This document shows, one piece after another, positions 1 through 10,481 of a stretch of 64,000 bases of DNA; positions within the stretch are counted from its first letter, which is position 1, and each line of letters begins with the position of its first letter. Under the pieces are notes generated by a model that was given only the letters and a program-made list of their open reading frames with translations, was not told the origin of the DNA and did no database searches. Origin of the DNA: Zelopaecilomyces penicillatus (Eukaryota; Ascomycota; Sordariomycetes; Hypocreales; Pseudodiploosporaceae); contig VCCP01000001.1 in the NCBI GenBank assembly GCA_005765155.1, forward strand, positions 1,178,001-1,242,000, given 5' to 3'. The position numbers and the translations under genes were made by a program.

Positions 1-187
1 CTAGTGTTGAAAATTATTCTTCCAGCATCACCCCTAGCTACGTATTCCATTAATAAAGACATGTTCGCAAATTACACAGGTCAGCTAATGTAGTCCTGCA
101 CGGTGAGTATAATAAGATAGCTGATTGTCTCCCAGCTAATATTCTTAACACTAACTGCACTGTGATTTATAGTATCATTTAGCAATC

Positions 188-1538
188 CTAAGTCCACTTT
201 ACCACCGCAGTTCCGCCCTTTTTAAACTCAGCCATGTCTCCCAGAACCAAGTCTTTGTCACTATGTTCCTTGTTGGGGAATGTCGTAGCAAGCACCCACG
301 ATCGACTCCTAGTTTCAGACGATGCGCCTTGAACAAAGCCGTAAACATCACCAAGGGTGTGTGATGTGTTGAAGCGGGCAGGTAGTCTCGTGCCATCAGG
401 CATCTGGATCCGTATCATGATAGTCGGCTGTGAGCTGTCAACAGCTGGCGCAGGAGTAGATAAATCAGATGAAGAAGCAGCCGGAGCAGCAGCAGGCGTT
501 GAGGGAGGTGATGCCGCATTTCCAGCGCCAGGAACTGGACTACCTAGGCGCTGTCCGGCTCCTCCAAAAGGCTTGTACTTTATTGGCTGCTGCGTGTAAG
601 GAGTATCGTGCTGATGAAGCTTGACATCAACAGCTTGATCATGTTGCACATTCATTAAATGTAAGGGAGCGCGTCCTGAGCGAATCATTTGGAGATCGGC
701 ACGGTTGGACGGATCGTCGAAACGACGCAGCTCGCCATCGTCAATGCTGAATCCATCCTTCCAGATGTGCAGCACACGCTCCTGCGGTGTTGTATTAGAT
801 GTCTGTGAAGGCCCTTCCGGGTCGGGGATGGTTCGGCTCTCTGTTCCATCTCCACCAAGTGTAACGCCTGCGCCATGGAAGCGAGTTTCACGAGAAGGTC
901 CAGCGTCGGACCCAGTCTCTGCATTTGGAGCATTCCTGCACATGGTTAGATCATTATTTACCGAAATTCCAAAACCCAAGAATTACTTACGCTCTGGCTT
1001 TGGCAAGGATATCGTTGATGATTTTCCGAGGACCACCATCCTGTCTAGGATCTTGGACAGCTAGTCCAGACTTCTCCCCTCCAGCAAAGAGATTTCCCCT
1101 TCCATCATCATCATCTTCGTCATCGGAATTATCATCGCCATCAGCGTTGTGATCGTGCTGGTGTGAGCTGCCGCCAAGAGATCCCAACGTCGCAATTCCC
1201 TTCTTCTTCCCTTGGGGTGCTGCACCGCCCACTGGCTGAGGGGCTGGTCGTCCGTCCAAAGTACGAGGTCCGGCATAAGGTTCAGTTTCGCCTGCCGCGG
1301 CCTTTTGCCTTCGAATCTCTAGGTCTTTCTCTTCTTCGTCATGGAAATATGAGTTGCAGGCGGCAACCATTTCCCAGCTATTGGCTTCAAGGTACTGAGT
1401 AGCCTAGACAATGACCTTTAGTGATACTTCCCAAAAGCTGTTCTAAAGCAATGCAGCACGTACTACTTCTGGTGAAGCGCCGCTCATGGTGCAGAAGTCG
1501 CGCACCATGGCCTCCGGATCGCCTCGCTCTCCTGCCAT
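188..1538 (-). CDS. SHP1: UBX domain protein, Cdc48/p97 cofactor of the Shp1/p47 type
   Basis: Adaptor that links the Cdc48/p97 AAA ATPase to ubiquitinated substrates and to PP1 regulation in the cytosol and nucleus (known for the Shp1/p47 family). I read three exons, 1538-1464, 1403-991 and 935-188, giving 411 aa. The order of domains is the family's: an N-terminal UBA-like helix bundle (residues 1-50, with PEAMVRDFCTMSGAS), an acidic linker of Asp/Glu repeats near residue 110, a SEP domain around 215-285 (HIWKDGFSIDDGELRRF) and a C-terminal UBX domain from about 330 that ends the protein with VVKWT. Start chosen because it begins the UBA domain and is followed by a clean donor (GTACGT). It is divergent from the MIM1-like gene across about 520 bp. 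Family and exon joins look secure; no RNA evidence. Confidence 0.93.
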
Positions 1539-2058
1539 GCTGGACTTCAAGATGGATTATTCGAGGTTGTTGACGGAGTGGCTATAGATGATGAACAGGA
1601 TATTTGAAAGTGTGAGAATATAAAGCTACAGAAGGCCGCGATTTAATCTCAAATGCAGATGCCAGAATGAGCACGCAGTACGATGAAGAGTTTAAAGTTG
1701 GTGGCGTGAATGAGGTGCTTTGTTTGCTCCTCAACGTATGACATGTAAGTTGACGACTGTTCAAGGCAGCGCCCGCGCTCGTCACACAGGCTACAGTAGT
1801 CACCGAGCTTCCCTTAGCTTCTGCTGCAGATGGGTGGTGGCGGGCAGCTGGCCATTCACCCCACCGGAACAGGGATCGACCGATGCCGACCACAGAAACA
1901 GCGGGATTACGTAACATCGGGTCCCTCCACCGACGACCGGCGATTCTCATGGAGGCATCACTGACCAGTAGTGTCGCCAACATTCGATGACGAGCCTCAC
2001 GGAGTAAACGAACCACAGAGGCGCAAGGGTAGAGAAATATCAGCATAAACTCGCCGCG
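1539..2058. promoter_or_regulatory. Divergent intergenic region between SHP1 and MIM1
   Basis: 520 bp shared upstream DNA of two head-to-head genes. A minus-strand open frame runs through much of it, but it has no family resemblance and lies where both promoters must sit, so I treat it as non-coding. No clear TATA box was seen. Confidence 0.5.
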
Positions 2059-2559
2059 ATGTCGATGGACGATTTCAACAACCCTATGGCCGAGTCTGGC
2101 GTTACGATCCGTTCCGACAGCGAGCAGTACATGGCGGGAGAGGAGCTCTCAGCATCGCCAGCGTCCTCCAGCTCTCCAGTTATCCTCTATAACCCACCCA
2201 CAACGTGGTCTTTAATACGTGGATTTGCCATCAATCTGGTATTGCCGTTTATCAATGGCATGATGTTGGGGTTCGGAGAACTGTTTGCCCACGAGGCGGC
2301 TTTCCGACTGGGATGGGGTGGCACAAAGGTGGGTAGATTCGCAGCACTCTCAAGGTTACGGAAGCAATCAAAGCTGGTCTTGATGCTTCGTTCTTTCTAT
2401 TCCTTCCTTCTAGACTGTTGCATATACGTGCCGTGCTGACCACATCAGGTGTTCCCTCTATCCCGACGACGAGTTCATCCGATTGGACTGGGAGTCGAGG
2501 TTCGTGAGCGACGTGAGCGACCAGGACTGACATTGGAAGATCTGGCAAGTCTGGAGTAA
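2059..2559 (+). CDS. MIM1: Mim1/TOM13 family mitochondrial outer-membrane import protein
   Basis: Small outer-mitochondrial-membrane protein that inserts alpha-helical outer-membrane proteins and helps assemble the TOM complex (known role of Mim1, also called TOM13). Two exons, 2059-2328 and 2449-2559, give 126 aa. A polar Ser-rich N-terminus (residues 1-45) is followed by one hydrophobic segment, about residues 55-75, containing FAINLVLPFINGMMLG with Gly spacing, then the family signature GELFAHEAAFRLGWGG, which runs straight into the splice site and continues as TKVFPLSRRR in exon 2. The second exon ends in a basic then acidic tail. Reading through the intron instead would lose the conserved VFP continuation, so splicing is favoured. 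It is followed 480 bp downstream by OXA1, another mitochondrial membrane-insertion factor. Confidence 0.88.
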
Positions 2560-3040
2560 AATGGAGACGATGGAATTACGAGCAAATGCGTCATGTTGGG
2601 GTAGGCATTGGCGACGCGCTTGGATGAGATCTAAACCGGTCCGAATCATACACTATGGACTTGCGTTTCGGTGAAGGTGCACTGAGCAGTAGTAGCACCT
2701 ATAAGATCTCTTATACAATTAGAACAAGACGCAGACCCGTCAAAAGGGTTTTCGTAGTTTGTACATGAATGAGCTGTGTTTCCAATTCACACTTTGTCGA
2801 TCTCAGGGGCTTTATGCCGTTTTTCTTTCATGCAATCCCATATCACAGATGAAACCAAGAGCTCGCAAACAGCTCCGAGGCTAATGGTACGTACCACAAC
2901 CAATTCGCTGAGCGCCAAGGACCCTGACACCCGTTCCTGAAGTGGGTCCGACATTTACCCGCCCAGTCTACCCAAAAATTTCCCCAGATCACAATCGTCA
3001 CACGAACCCGAATATATATACTTTATAGTTGGCTGCCGTG
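2560..3040. other. Intergenic, MIM1 3' end to OXA1 promoter
   Basis: 481 bp between two genes on the same strand. A TATATATA stretch near 3012-3019 lies about 20-30 bp upstream of the OXA1 start codon, so it is too close to be a normal TATA box. Nothing else stands out. Confidence 0.5.
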
Positions 3041-4658
3041 ATGCTTCCAAGCAGAGGAATCGCACGCTCCCTCCCCTCTACGGGAGCCTGGAGGCAAACA
3101 TCAAACCGATTGACGGTGTGTTGATTCATCCTTGGCGTAAAAATTGCAATCTCCACGGCGCATCCCCTAACGTGAGACAACAGGCTCTCCCCGTTCGACG
3201 GTTGGGGAATGGACGGCAATTCGGAACCTCGCTTCGAAGCACCGGCGGTGGTCTAACTACTGGCTCGCTGTTCAGGAATAGATATACAGTCGCCCCCATT
3301 GCGCTGGGAGGAGTGGCATCCACGAGGTCACTATCGCTCTGGGGATATGGCAAGAAGTCCACCCCCACGGAGGAGATCGCAGCCGCTGCGCCAGAGTCTA
3401 TAGCTGAAGCTGCGTCGACACCCGTGGCAGAAGTCACAGAGGCCGCAACCGCTCAGTTTGATGCCGCTGCTGCTGCAGCTTCTTCTGCAGTCGAGCCCAT
3501 CGTCGAAACCACAGATGCCGGCCTTGCATCCATCTCGGAGCTTATCAATAATAATGATATCCTGAATATGCCGGAGCAGCTTGGATATCTGCATGCTATT
3601 GGACTCGACTACGGCTGGGGCCCCACCTCTGTGATGCAGTGGGCTCTGGAACACATGCATATCTGGACCGGCTTGGGTTGGGGTGCTTCCGTCATGGTCA
3701 CGGCCGTTGCTCTACGTGCAATCATGTTCTACCCCCAGGTTCAAAGTCTCAAGTTCAACGCGATCATGCAGAAGATGAGGTTGGATCCGAGGTCCAAGGA
3801 GGCGATGAAGCTTGTCCAGCAGGGTTTCCAGTCTGGCGATATGGAGTTGCGACAAAAAGGACAGGTCCTAAACAAGCTCGTCCGCCAGGAATACGGCGTT
3901 AGCAATATGGGTATCATGTGGTCGTTGGCACAGATCCCTTTCACTTTCGGCCTGTTCCGTATTGTGTCGGGTATGGCGCACATTCCCGTGCCCTCCCTCG
4001 AGACAGCCGGATTTTTATGGTTCCCCGATCTGGCCGCTACGGATCCCTACTTTATCCTGCCTGCAGCAGGTACAGCCCTGATGATGAGCGCTCTGATTGT
4101 AAGTGAAGGACTTTTGCCTCTCGACGAGTTGAAGTATAGGGAGAATACACTTTGCTTACCACTTTGTTCCGATAGATCAATGCCAAGCACTCACCCCCAC
4201 AGCAGAAGAAGATGCTTAAGCCTATGATGTACATTTTCGGCACCGTCGGCTTTATCGGTACTACGTTTCTCTCGGCGGCCGTCAATCTGATGACAGTTGC
4301 CCTCGGAGCTTCCACTCTCATCACGGCTGTCATTCTTAATGCTCCCGCTGTACGCCGTGCCGTCGGCCTTTCAGTTACACCTGTGGATGGCGCTACCCCC
4401 GCCGCAACGCAAGCTCAATACGAGGCCCCACGACCCAGCGCTCCAGGACTTACTGGCGTCAAGGATAAATTAAATTCCTCTCTCAACGACATGAAGAAGA
4501 GCTTTTCCGAGCAGGTCGGCAACTACACCGGTACCTACTCTGGCACAGAACAGGAAAAGGCAGAGAAGAAGCGCAAGGAGATGCTCCGCAAACTAGAGGA
4601 TATGCGCAAGAAGCAAGAGCAAGAGGAGTTTGAGAGGAAGTATAAGGGGAAGAAATAA
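3041..4658 (+). CDS. OXA1: Mitochondrial inner-membrane insertase Oxa1
   Basis: Oxa1/YidC/Alb3 insertase that puts mitochondrially encoded and some imported proteins into the inner membrane and docks the mitoribosome (family knowledge). Exons 3041-3115, 3184-4098 and 4176-4658 give 490 aa. The N-terminus is basic and Ser/Arg-rich, typical of a matrix-targeting presequence, followed by an Ala/Glu-rich linker to about residue 125. The YidC/Oxa1 core runs from about 170 to 385 with several hydrophobic segments (around 190-210, 267-289, 316-333, 347-385) and the conserved loop RAIMFYPQVQSLKFNAIMQ. The C-terminal about 60 residues are highly charged (RKEMLRKLEDMRKKQEQ), as expected for the ribosome-binding coiled coil. 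The first intron is short (68 bp) and begins GTGTGT, a weaker donor; the frame demands it. Confidence 0.93.
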
Positions 4659-5227
4659 GCGTCTCTCCACATGTTATCTCATTATGTTGAGGAATTTTTA
4701 TAGTTCATGTATAACCCGCATGTACATGCGCTGTGTATCACTTTATGGGCTGGCAAAGGACGCATTATATAAACGGCAGGAAAACAGGATCTGTATGATA
4801 CAACTCGGCGAGCGGATTTCTCCCATGATTAGTCGATGAAAAATATCGACGAAAAACGATATAATGGATGGTCACAATTTCCCAATGGCTCCAAAACGCT
4901 CCCTCAGTCCGTGTCTACTTGGTTCAAATGCATATATTGGCCAAAACCGTCGCCCTGGTGGTCATTGTGTACAAGTGTTTGCCATTACCTGAATTGAGCA
5001 AACAATATATACCAGAAATAGATACATGTAAAATATGAGCAAAAACTCCAGTCGCACATGTTACCAAACTCCCAACATAACACAGCCCTCAACCATACCC
5101 TTTTCTCATCATTCATCATTAGACAACTTCTAAACTCCTTTCTAGCATAGTTTTAGTAAGCCACAAATTGGCGTCAAGACAGGAACCTTCACTCCAAAGA
5201 AAACAAGAAAAATCTAAGCAACCAAGT
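4659..5227. other. Convergent 3' region, OXA1 and secreted-protein gene
   Basis: 569 bp between converging 3' ends; AT-rich, no convincing ORF or RNA gene. It probably holds the two 3' UTRs and polyadenylation sites. Confidence 0.5.
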
Positions 5228-5869
5228 CTACACAACACACTCGCCGTTGATGTATTTAGGGCAACAAAAGGCAAGGGCGTCTGTTTCTGTGCCCAAAGTA
5301 TTGTTTTGGCACAGCGCATAGAATTTCACAGGTCCGCACACGGGAGGAAGGTTTTTGCTGGCCTTCTTCCTCCAGAACACTTGACTTTCGTGTGAAAAGG
5401 GATGGGGGAACATGGCCGGGCAGCTATATAACTGGCCGTCTCTTAATTCCAGCTCTGGGCCTGATCCCCTAAACTCGAGAGCCCTGGCTATGTTCTTCTC
5501 CGTGGCTTTCACCATCTTAAGGGGCCCGTCGTCAAAGGGACCCCATAGCTCGGCGATGAGGACGCGAGGGATGTTGTAGCGGTTGGAGTGGAGGACCATG
5601 CGGCTGGAGTTGAAGTAGAAGACGGTGTAGGTGGAGTTGATGCTCATTGAGACATTCTTGATGAGAGGCTGGTCTTCATTTTTGGTGCCAATGCCCTCGA
5701 CGGCGTATTGAAAGACGTTGGGTTTGCTTTTTTTGGTGAAGTTGTGGATGCCGACAAGTCCAAAGTCGGTGGTGAGGATGGGATTATCGACGGGGATGTT
5801 CATGTTTAGTTGGGCTGTAGCAGCCAGGATCATAGAAAAGATGCCCAGAAAGACGAATTTTGGATACAT
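5228..5869 (-). CDS. Secreted Cys-containing glycoprotein of unknown family
   Basis: Single-exon ORF of 213 aa. It begins with a convincing signal peptide (YPKFVFLGIFSMILAATAQ, likely cleavage after residue 19-20). The mature part has five N-glycosylation sequons (NFT, NVS, NST, NSS, NNT) in or near a beta-rich middle, and all six cysteines lie in the C-terminal third (CPAM, VCGP, LCQN, FCCP, GECV), suggesting a disulfide-bonded tail. No transmembrane segment or GPI signal follows. I do not recognise the family. Size and cysteine pattern fit a secreted effector-like or cell-surface protein, but that is inference. It sits alone between OXA1 and a smaller minus-strand ORF. The signal peptide and uninterrupted frame make a real gene likely. 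Confidence 0.75.
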   Translation of the reverse strand: MYPKFVFLGIFSMILAATAQLNMNIPVDNPILTTDFGLVGIHNFTKKSKPNVFQYAVEGIGTKNEDQPLIKNVSMSINSTYTVFYFNSSRMVLHSNRYNIPRVLIAELWGPFDDGPLKMVKATEKNIARALEFRGSGPELELRDGQLYSCPAMFPHPFSHESQVFWRKKASKNLPPVCGPVKFYALCQNNTLGTETDALAFCCPKYINGECVV

Positions 5870-6701
5870 CTTGGATTATCGGTCACTTCTTTGCGAAGAT
5901 GATGCAAGAAATGGGTGAGAATATCTGAAAGTGATGGGACTCTTGTGAATAGGCGCACGTAGAATTGTGTAGAGAAAATGTTTTACTCAATTCCATCTGA
6001 TGTATTTGGCACCTCTTCTTCATTTAAGTCAAAATAGCCCAATTAACAAGGTTTGTCCCCATGACGTGGATTTGTTTAGAGCTCCCTCCCGCACTTTTGG
6101 AGCCTAACCGCTTCGTTGTGGAAATCACTACATTCAAGCACGTGAAAGCTAGTTTTATAAATGTGGAAGAGGCTTGTACTATAATACAGCTAAAGGTAAA
6201 ACAGGGTCATTATATGGATCCTTCCACGTGAAGATGTTGGATCCTGCGAATGCGGCCGACGACAAAAGGTTCCAGGAATTAGAAGCATTTTCCAGTCATG
6301 CAACTTGCATCATTGTCGGTCTATTTCAATTGATGAGAGATATTTCTTTAGGGCAGATTGTACAATCATTAATGCATTAGTATGGAATCTCTAAAACGAA
6401 TATTGATGTTTTGGAAGAAAGGAAGGGGGGGGGTAGGGGGTAGCCTCGCATGACACGTTAAGTGGAAGCAAACTTTAAATTAGAGTTGAGCATATCACCG
6501 TTGAGGCTTGCGACACGTGTATCCAAATCTGGCAAATAGATTGGAATATAATTATGGATCTATACTATTAGTCCATCTAGCTAACATGGACGGTAGGTTC
6601 AGGTTAAACTGGATATGTCAATCTCCAGGGTAGCCAGTCTATGACTACCACATTCTCGTTGTTTCCCAAACTATCAAAACAGATAACCTCAATAGCGAAC
6701 T
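5870..6701. other. AT-rich intergenic region
   Basis: 832 bp upstream of the secreted-protein gene. Holds only a short plus-strand open frame (6174-6380) without family resemblance, plus a G-run near 6425-6440. Nothing else identified. Confidence 0.45.
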
Positions 6702-6971
6702 CTAGTAATAGAAACCGGGTTCAACGTAGTAAGTCCCATGCCCTGGACGCTCAAAGTACCTAATCTCGTTCACGCTGTAAAATTCAGTGGCCCTGTTATT
6801 TACTCCAGTGAGGGCGTAGTCACCCTTGCCCCTCTCCTTGCGGCACCCTATCGTACTACAGTACACCCGATCGATGGGATTAACTGTTTGGCAAATGGTG
6901 ATTCTGTCTGAAAGCTTACCATAGCACTCCCAGTGGGTAATGCCGTTGGAGATGCCAGCGATTAATGACAT
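6702..6971 (-). CDS. Small hypothetical protein, 89 aa, four Cys
   Basis: Unrecognised. The ORF starts at an ATG in a good context (CCGCCACC just before it) and has a TATATAAATA box about 90 bp upstream (7059-7068), which supports transcription. The protein has four cysteines (about residues 16, 27, 37, 42) and an aromatic, Tyr-rich C-terminus ending GTYYVEPGFYY. There is no signal peptide in this frame. A signal-bearing exon further upstream is conceivable, since the next minus-strand open frame (6916-7134) contains a hydrophobic stretch, but I found no splice that joins them convincingly. It could be a small cytosolic protein, an effector fragment or a chance ORF. Confidence 0.4.
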   Translation of the reverse strand: MSLIAGISNGITHWECYGKLSDRITICQTVNPIDRVYCSTIGCRKERGKGDYALTGVNNRATEFYSVNEIRYFERPGHGTYYVEPGFYY

Positions 6972-7058
6972 GGTGGCGGAGAAATGATGTGGCCTCCTCC
7001 GTGACTGATGTTTGGAAAGGGAGTGCTTTCAAAAGTAATACGAATGAATGATAGAGAA

Positions 7059-7068
7059 TATTTATATA
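7059..7068 (-). promoter_or_regulatory. TATA box candidate for the 89-aa ORF
   Basis: On the minus strand this reads TATATAAATA, 88 bp before the ATG at 6971, a normal TATA-to-start distance for a fungal gene with a short leader. Confidence 0.45.
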
Positions 7069-7904
7069 GAGAGAATCTACAAAGATGGGAGACGTGAGAT
7101 TAGCGGAAGGTACTGGGGTTGGCTTCTTGGTCATTAATGTACTCCTCTAGTGTTGGACTATTGACAATGAAGCGACTTGGCGTTATTTTCTTTCATTGCA
7201 TATAAAGGATACTATGAGGTTAAGTAATAATCATATTCTTATTTCATCGAATAAGCTCACTAACTGTAATTGACTAATAGAGTGGCATTATGGCTTGTGA
7301 ATGATGGCAAGCCCTTTGAAGATTGAGTGAGATGCGTGTCGAATGAAGTAAAAGACCAGCCCCAGTCCTGAAAGCGCATTGTCTGCTAATCCCAAGTGTT
7401 GTACGCTATATCTGTACCGGTTTGAGAGTTCAATGAACTGAACTGGGAGCAACATATCAACGATATGTAAATGTGCACACCAACTTGGAGCAATTGAGTG
7501 TATATTTTTTGGCACCATATTTCAGTCATCTCATACATATTCTCAACTCACGACAGTCATATGAAATGGCCAATGAAGTATATAAAAGGCCGTAATTAAA
7601 CCCCCCCAAAAAATCACTGTTGAGTACAAGATATCATGTATCAAAAGATGAAGCGATCAATGTGCTTGGGATGACATGCATATGGGTGATGTGCATAAAA
7701 AGCGGAAGCTCATCACGTGATGTGGAGACATTTGCGCGCGTCAGCAATTTGGCCAGGCGCGAGCTCAAGTCTGGCATCAACGCTCCCTCTCAGCATCGTC
7801 CTGCTCCGCGCTTGGTGTGTACGGCTCGCTCCATCTCCAATACCAAATTTGAGGGTGCCTACGAATTATTTCTCATTGTTGCAACTATCAAATCGACTGC
7901 AGCT
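7069..7904. other. Intergenic and TAF11 upstream region
   Basis: 836 bp. An open frame in phase with TAF11 extends back to 7620, but its sequence is unlike TAF11 N-termini and precedes a better start at 7905; it is probably promoter and leader. Confidence 0.45.
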
Positions 7905-8940
7905 ATGGCTTCTCCACCTTACGCGGTCTCGCCCTCGGCTATGTCGCCTCCTTACCCATCTCCAGCTCAAATCCCGAACAAGAAACGCCCATCAAACCTA
8001 GACGTCAACGTACCGCCTGGCAAGCGCCGCAAGGGCTCTGGTATCTCTCCAAACCCGAATCTATCGCATCCACTTCGGCAAACGTCTTTCCCGCCAGAGG
8101 CTGGATCGCCATATCCTCGCTCTCCTTCCGTTGATGCGATCTCCCATGTCAGCGGTAGTGCTGTCAGCGGCATCGCCGCAAACGGAGCAGCCAAAAAGAA
8201 GCGTGGACGGAAAGCAAAAAATGCCAAGGGCGATGATTCAGCGGAAAAGACGCCCAGTCTGGTCGGTGGCAAGGCTCCGACCACTGTCAGTGGCCAGGGG
8301 GGAGAGAAGGATGGGGAAGAGGAAGATGACGACGAGAAGGCCGAGATGGCCCTCGAAGATGTCGTTGCGCGAACACAAGAACAGAAACAGGAAGAAATCC
8401 GGTTAAGAGCCATGCTTGTGGAATCATTCGACTCAGATCAGTACAATCGATATGAGCTGTGGAGAGCTGCAAAGTTGTCTGACGCTGTCGTCAAGCGAGT
8501 ATGTTTCGGCGATCTACAAAATTGGCAAGGGTCACATTGAAGAGTATGGCTAAATCTAACTGACAAAAACTTAGGTTGTCAACGCAACGGTATCACAGTC
8601 TGTACCCCAGATGGTCAGCACAGCAGTCAAGGCCGTCGCGAAGCTCTTTGCAGGAGAGATTATTGAAGCTGCCCGAAACGCGCAAGGCGAATGGATTGCT
8701 GCTGGTGAGAAGCAGAGCGAACTGCCTACACCACCTCCCTCAACCAACGAAGCGGATGAGGAGGAGGATATTGACTTGAAGCGAGGACCCCTGAGACCCG
8801 ACCATCTGCGGGAGGCCTGGAGGCGATACAAGATGTCGGGCGAGAGCCGCGGGGTTGGAGTACAGCAGCTATGGCATGCACAACAGGGGAGCGGAGTGGA
8901 GAGATTCTCGACGAGGACGCGGAAGAAGCTTTTCAAGTGA
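7905..8940 (+). CDS. TAF11: TFIID subunit TAF11 (TAFII28-like histone fold)
   Basis: Subunit of general transcription factor TFIID; its histone fold pairs with TAF13 near TBP (family knowledge). Exons 7905-8498 and 8575-8940 give 319 aa. The first about 150 residues are low-complexity: Pro/Ser-rich, then a basic KKKRGRK patch and an acidic GEEEDDDEK run. The TAFII28 domain starts about residue 165 (RLRAMLVESFDSDQYNRYE) and crosses the intron exactly at VVKR/VVNATVSQSVPQMV, continuing through AVAKLFAGEIIEAAR to the C-terminal RGPLRPDHLREAWRRYK, the usual last helix of the fold. The intron is 76 bp with donor GTATGT. The start at 7905 is the first Met of the Pro/Ser-rich tail; an in-frame extension upstream cannot be excluded. 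Confidence 0.92.
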
Positions 8941-9653
8941 AGCGCAATCACTTGGAGGGAATATGGCATAGGGATGTGGGCGTTTTTGCATTAGACTGGG
9001 TTGGCGCCTTTTGATGATACCTACCGGATACCGGTTATTTAGCTATGATACCCCCCGTAATTTTCAGTACTGTTTATGACCATGTTCCCGGGCTTGTGGT
9101 CCAGAGCCGCGAGTCAATCTGGCCTGGTCTGTTTTGGTTGGCGTTGCGACATTGACTTTGTTGTTTTCTCTTTCTCTCTCGATTGGTTACAAGACTGGGC
9201 AGAGTCAACAGCCTCGCAAGTTGTTGAACATCAGCATCGGGGGTCTTTTTCCTCTCTTCCACCATAACTAACTACTGAATTATTTTTTTCTTGCCGAACC
9301 GCCGATTCTAATTTCTACCTACACAGTAGGTGCCGTCGTGGTGGAGCCTCATGGCTCCTAGTCCGGGGGGGCCACTTTTTACCGGCTCTTACACAGCGTC
9401 TAACGCGGCGTTCGCTCACAAAATTCTTCACGTCTAACGCCCGTCGAGTTGTCACTCCCTCCACCCACAAACGCTGCCACGACTTTTTTTCGTCTTCCTC
9501 CCTCTTCTCTCTCCCTCTGCCACTGATTTGTTGAGTGAATCTGTCCTCAATTGCGCTGTGCCATTGACTACTCAGCTGCTGCGAAGAATTGTGTTTTTTG
9601 ATCCCTCATTCCTCTTTCTGTCTCTTTTCTGCCCCTCTACTGTGACATTCACG
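8941..9653. other. Intergenic region with pyrimidine-rich leader of the bZIP gene
   Basis: 713 bp. The last about 170 bp (from about 9480) are rich in TTTTTTC/CTCTCT tracts, typical of a fungal 5' leader. No other feature seen. Confidence 0.5.
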
Positions 9654-10481
9654 ATGCCTGCAGGCAAGGTAAGAAATGCTCATGCTTCCCACTTGAACCC
9701 TTCATCCCCCTCTCCAATACAGCCTTGATTGTGACAAGTTTGTATGATTAGACTGACATCGAATTAGGATAACGAAGCCCCCAAAACCAGCGCAGCAGCG
9801 CTACGCATCAGAGAGAACCAGCGGCGCTCACGGGCCCGGCGGAAGGAGTATGTTGAGGGCATGCAGAGAAAGCTGCAAGAGTACGAGAACAGCGGCATGG
9901 CTGCGACGATGGGCATGCAGCAGGCGGCTCGGGACGTGGCCATTGAGAACTCTCGCCTGAGGCTGCTCTTGGTGCGCAGTGGGTTCACCAACGAAGATAT
10001 CGACAGCTTTCTGCAGACGTTCAACGACCAGGACGACGTGGAAGTGCAAGAAGCCGGGGCTGCCATGGTGGAGCTGGCGATTGCGCCAGGCAGAATCCCA
10101 CATGGAAACATGAGTTCTTCTTCATCAGAAGCCAGCGCCATTGATAAGCTGGCGGTCCTGGCAAGTGCGAGCGTGCAGCAAGGTTGCGGCGGTGGCGACA
10201 TGCATTATGCCATGATGTCCGACGACGCCACGACGGCGCCGAGCACGGGGCCGGTGACGCCCGCGCTGACGGCTGTGAATGCGTCGTCCGGAGACGAGCA
10301 GGACTTTGGTTCGCCACTGGAGATGTCAAGCAGCGCTGCGGCAGAGATTATCGCGCAGATGCAAGCCTACAGCGACGGCAAGACGGCAAGACACAGCATC
10401 GAATCGGATGGCAAGGGCGAATGTCTGGTGCGGAATGCCATGCTCCTCCAGATTCTTGAGGCGGCATCAGCCTCAGAGTGA
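9654..10481 (+). CDS. bZIP transcription factor
   Basis: Sequence-specific DNA-binding regulator of the basic leucine zipper class. Exon 1 is only 15 bp (MPAGK, 9654-9668) and joins after a 99-bp intron to exon 2 (9768-10481), giving 242 aa. The basic region has the required N-x3-S-R-x-R-R pattern (ENQRRSRARRKEY, Asn22, Arg27). The following zipper is weak: few clear Leu heptads (VEGMQRKLQEYENSG, then IENSRLRLLLVRSGF). The rest is Ala/Ser-rich and probably disordered, with an acidic patch near FNDQDDVEVQE. The short basic region with this spacing resembles fungal bZIPs tied to stress or secondary metabolism, but target genes cannot be inferred. The tiny first exon is supported by frame and by a good donor (GTAAGA). 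Confidence 0.85.

Noticed and set aside
1582..2046. 154-codon minus-strand open frame between SHP1 and MIM1
   Set aside because: Occupies the divergent promoter region and resembles no family.
7620..7904. N-terminal extension of TAF11
   Set aside because: In frame, but unlike TAF11 tails and preceding the natural Ser/Pro-rich start; treated as leader.
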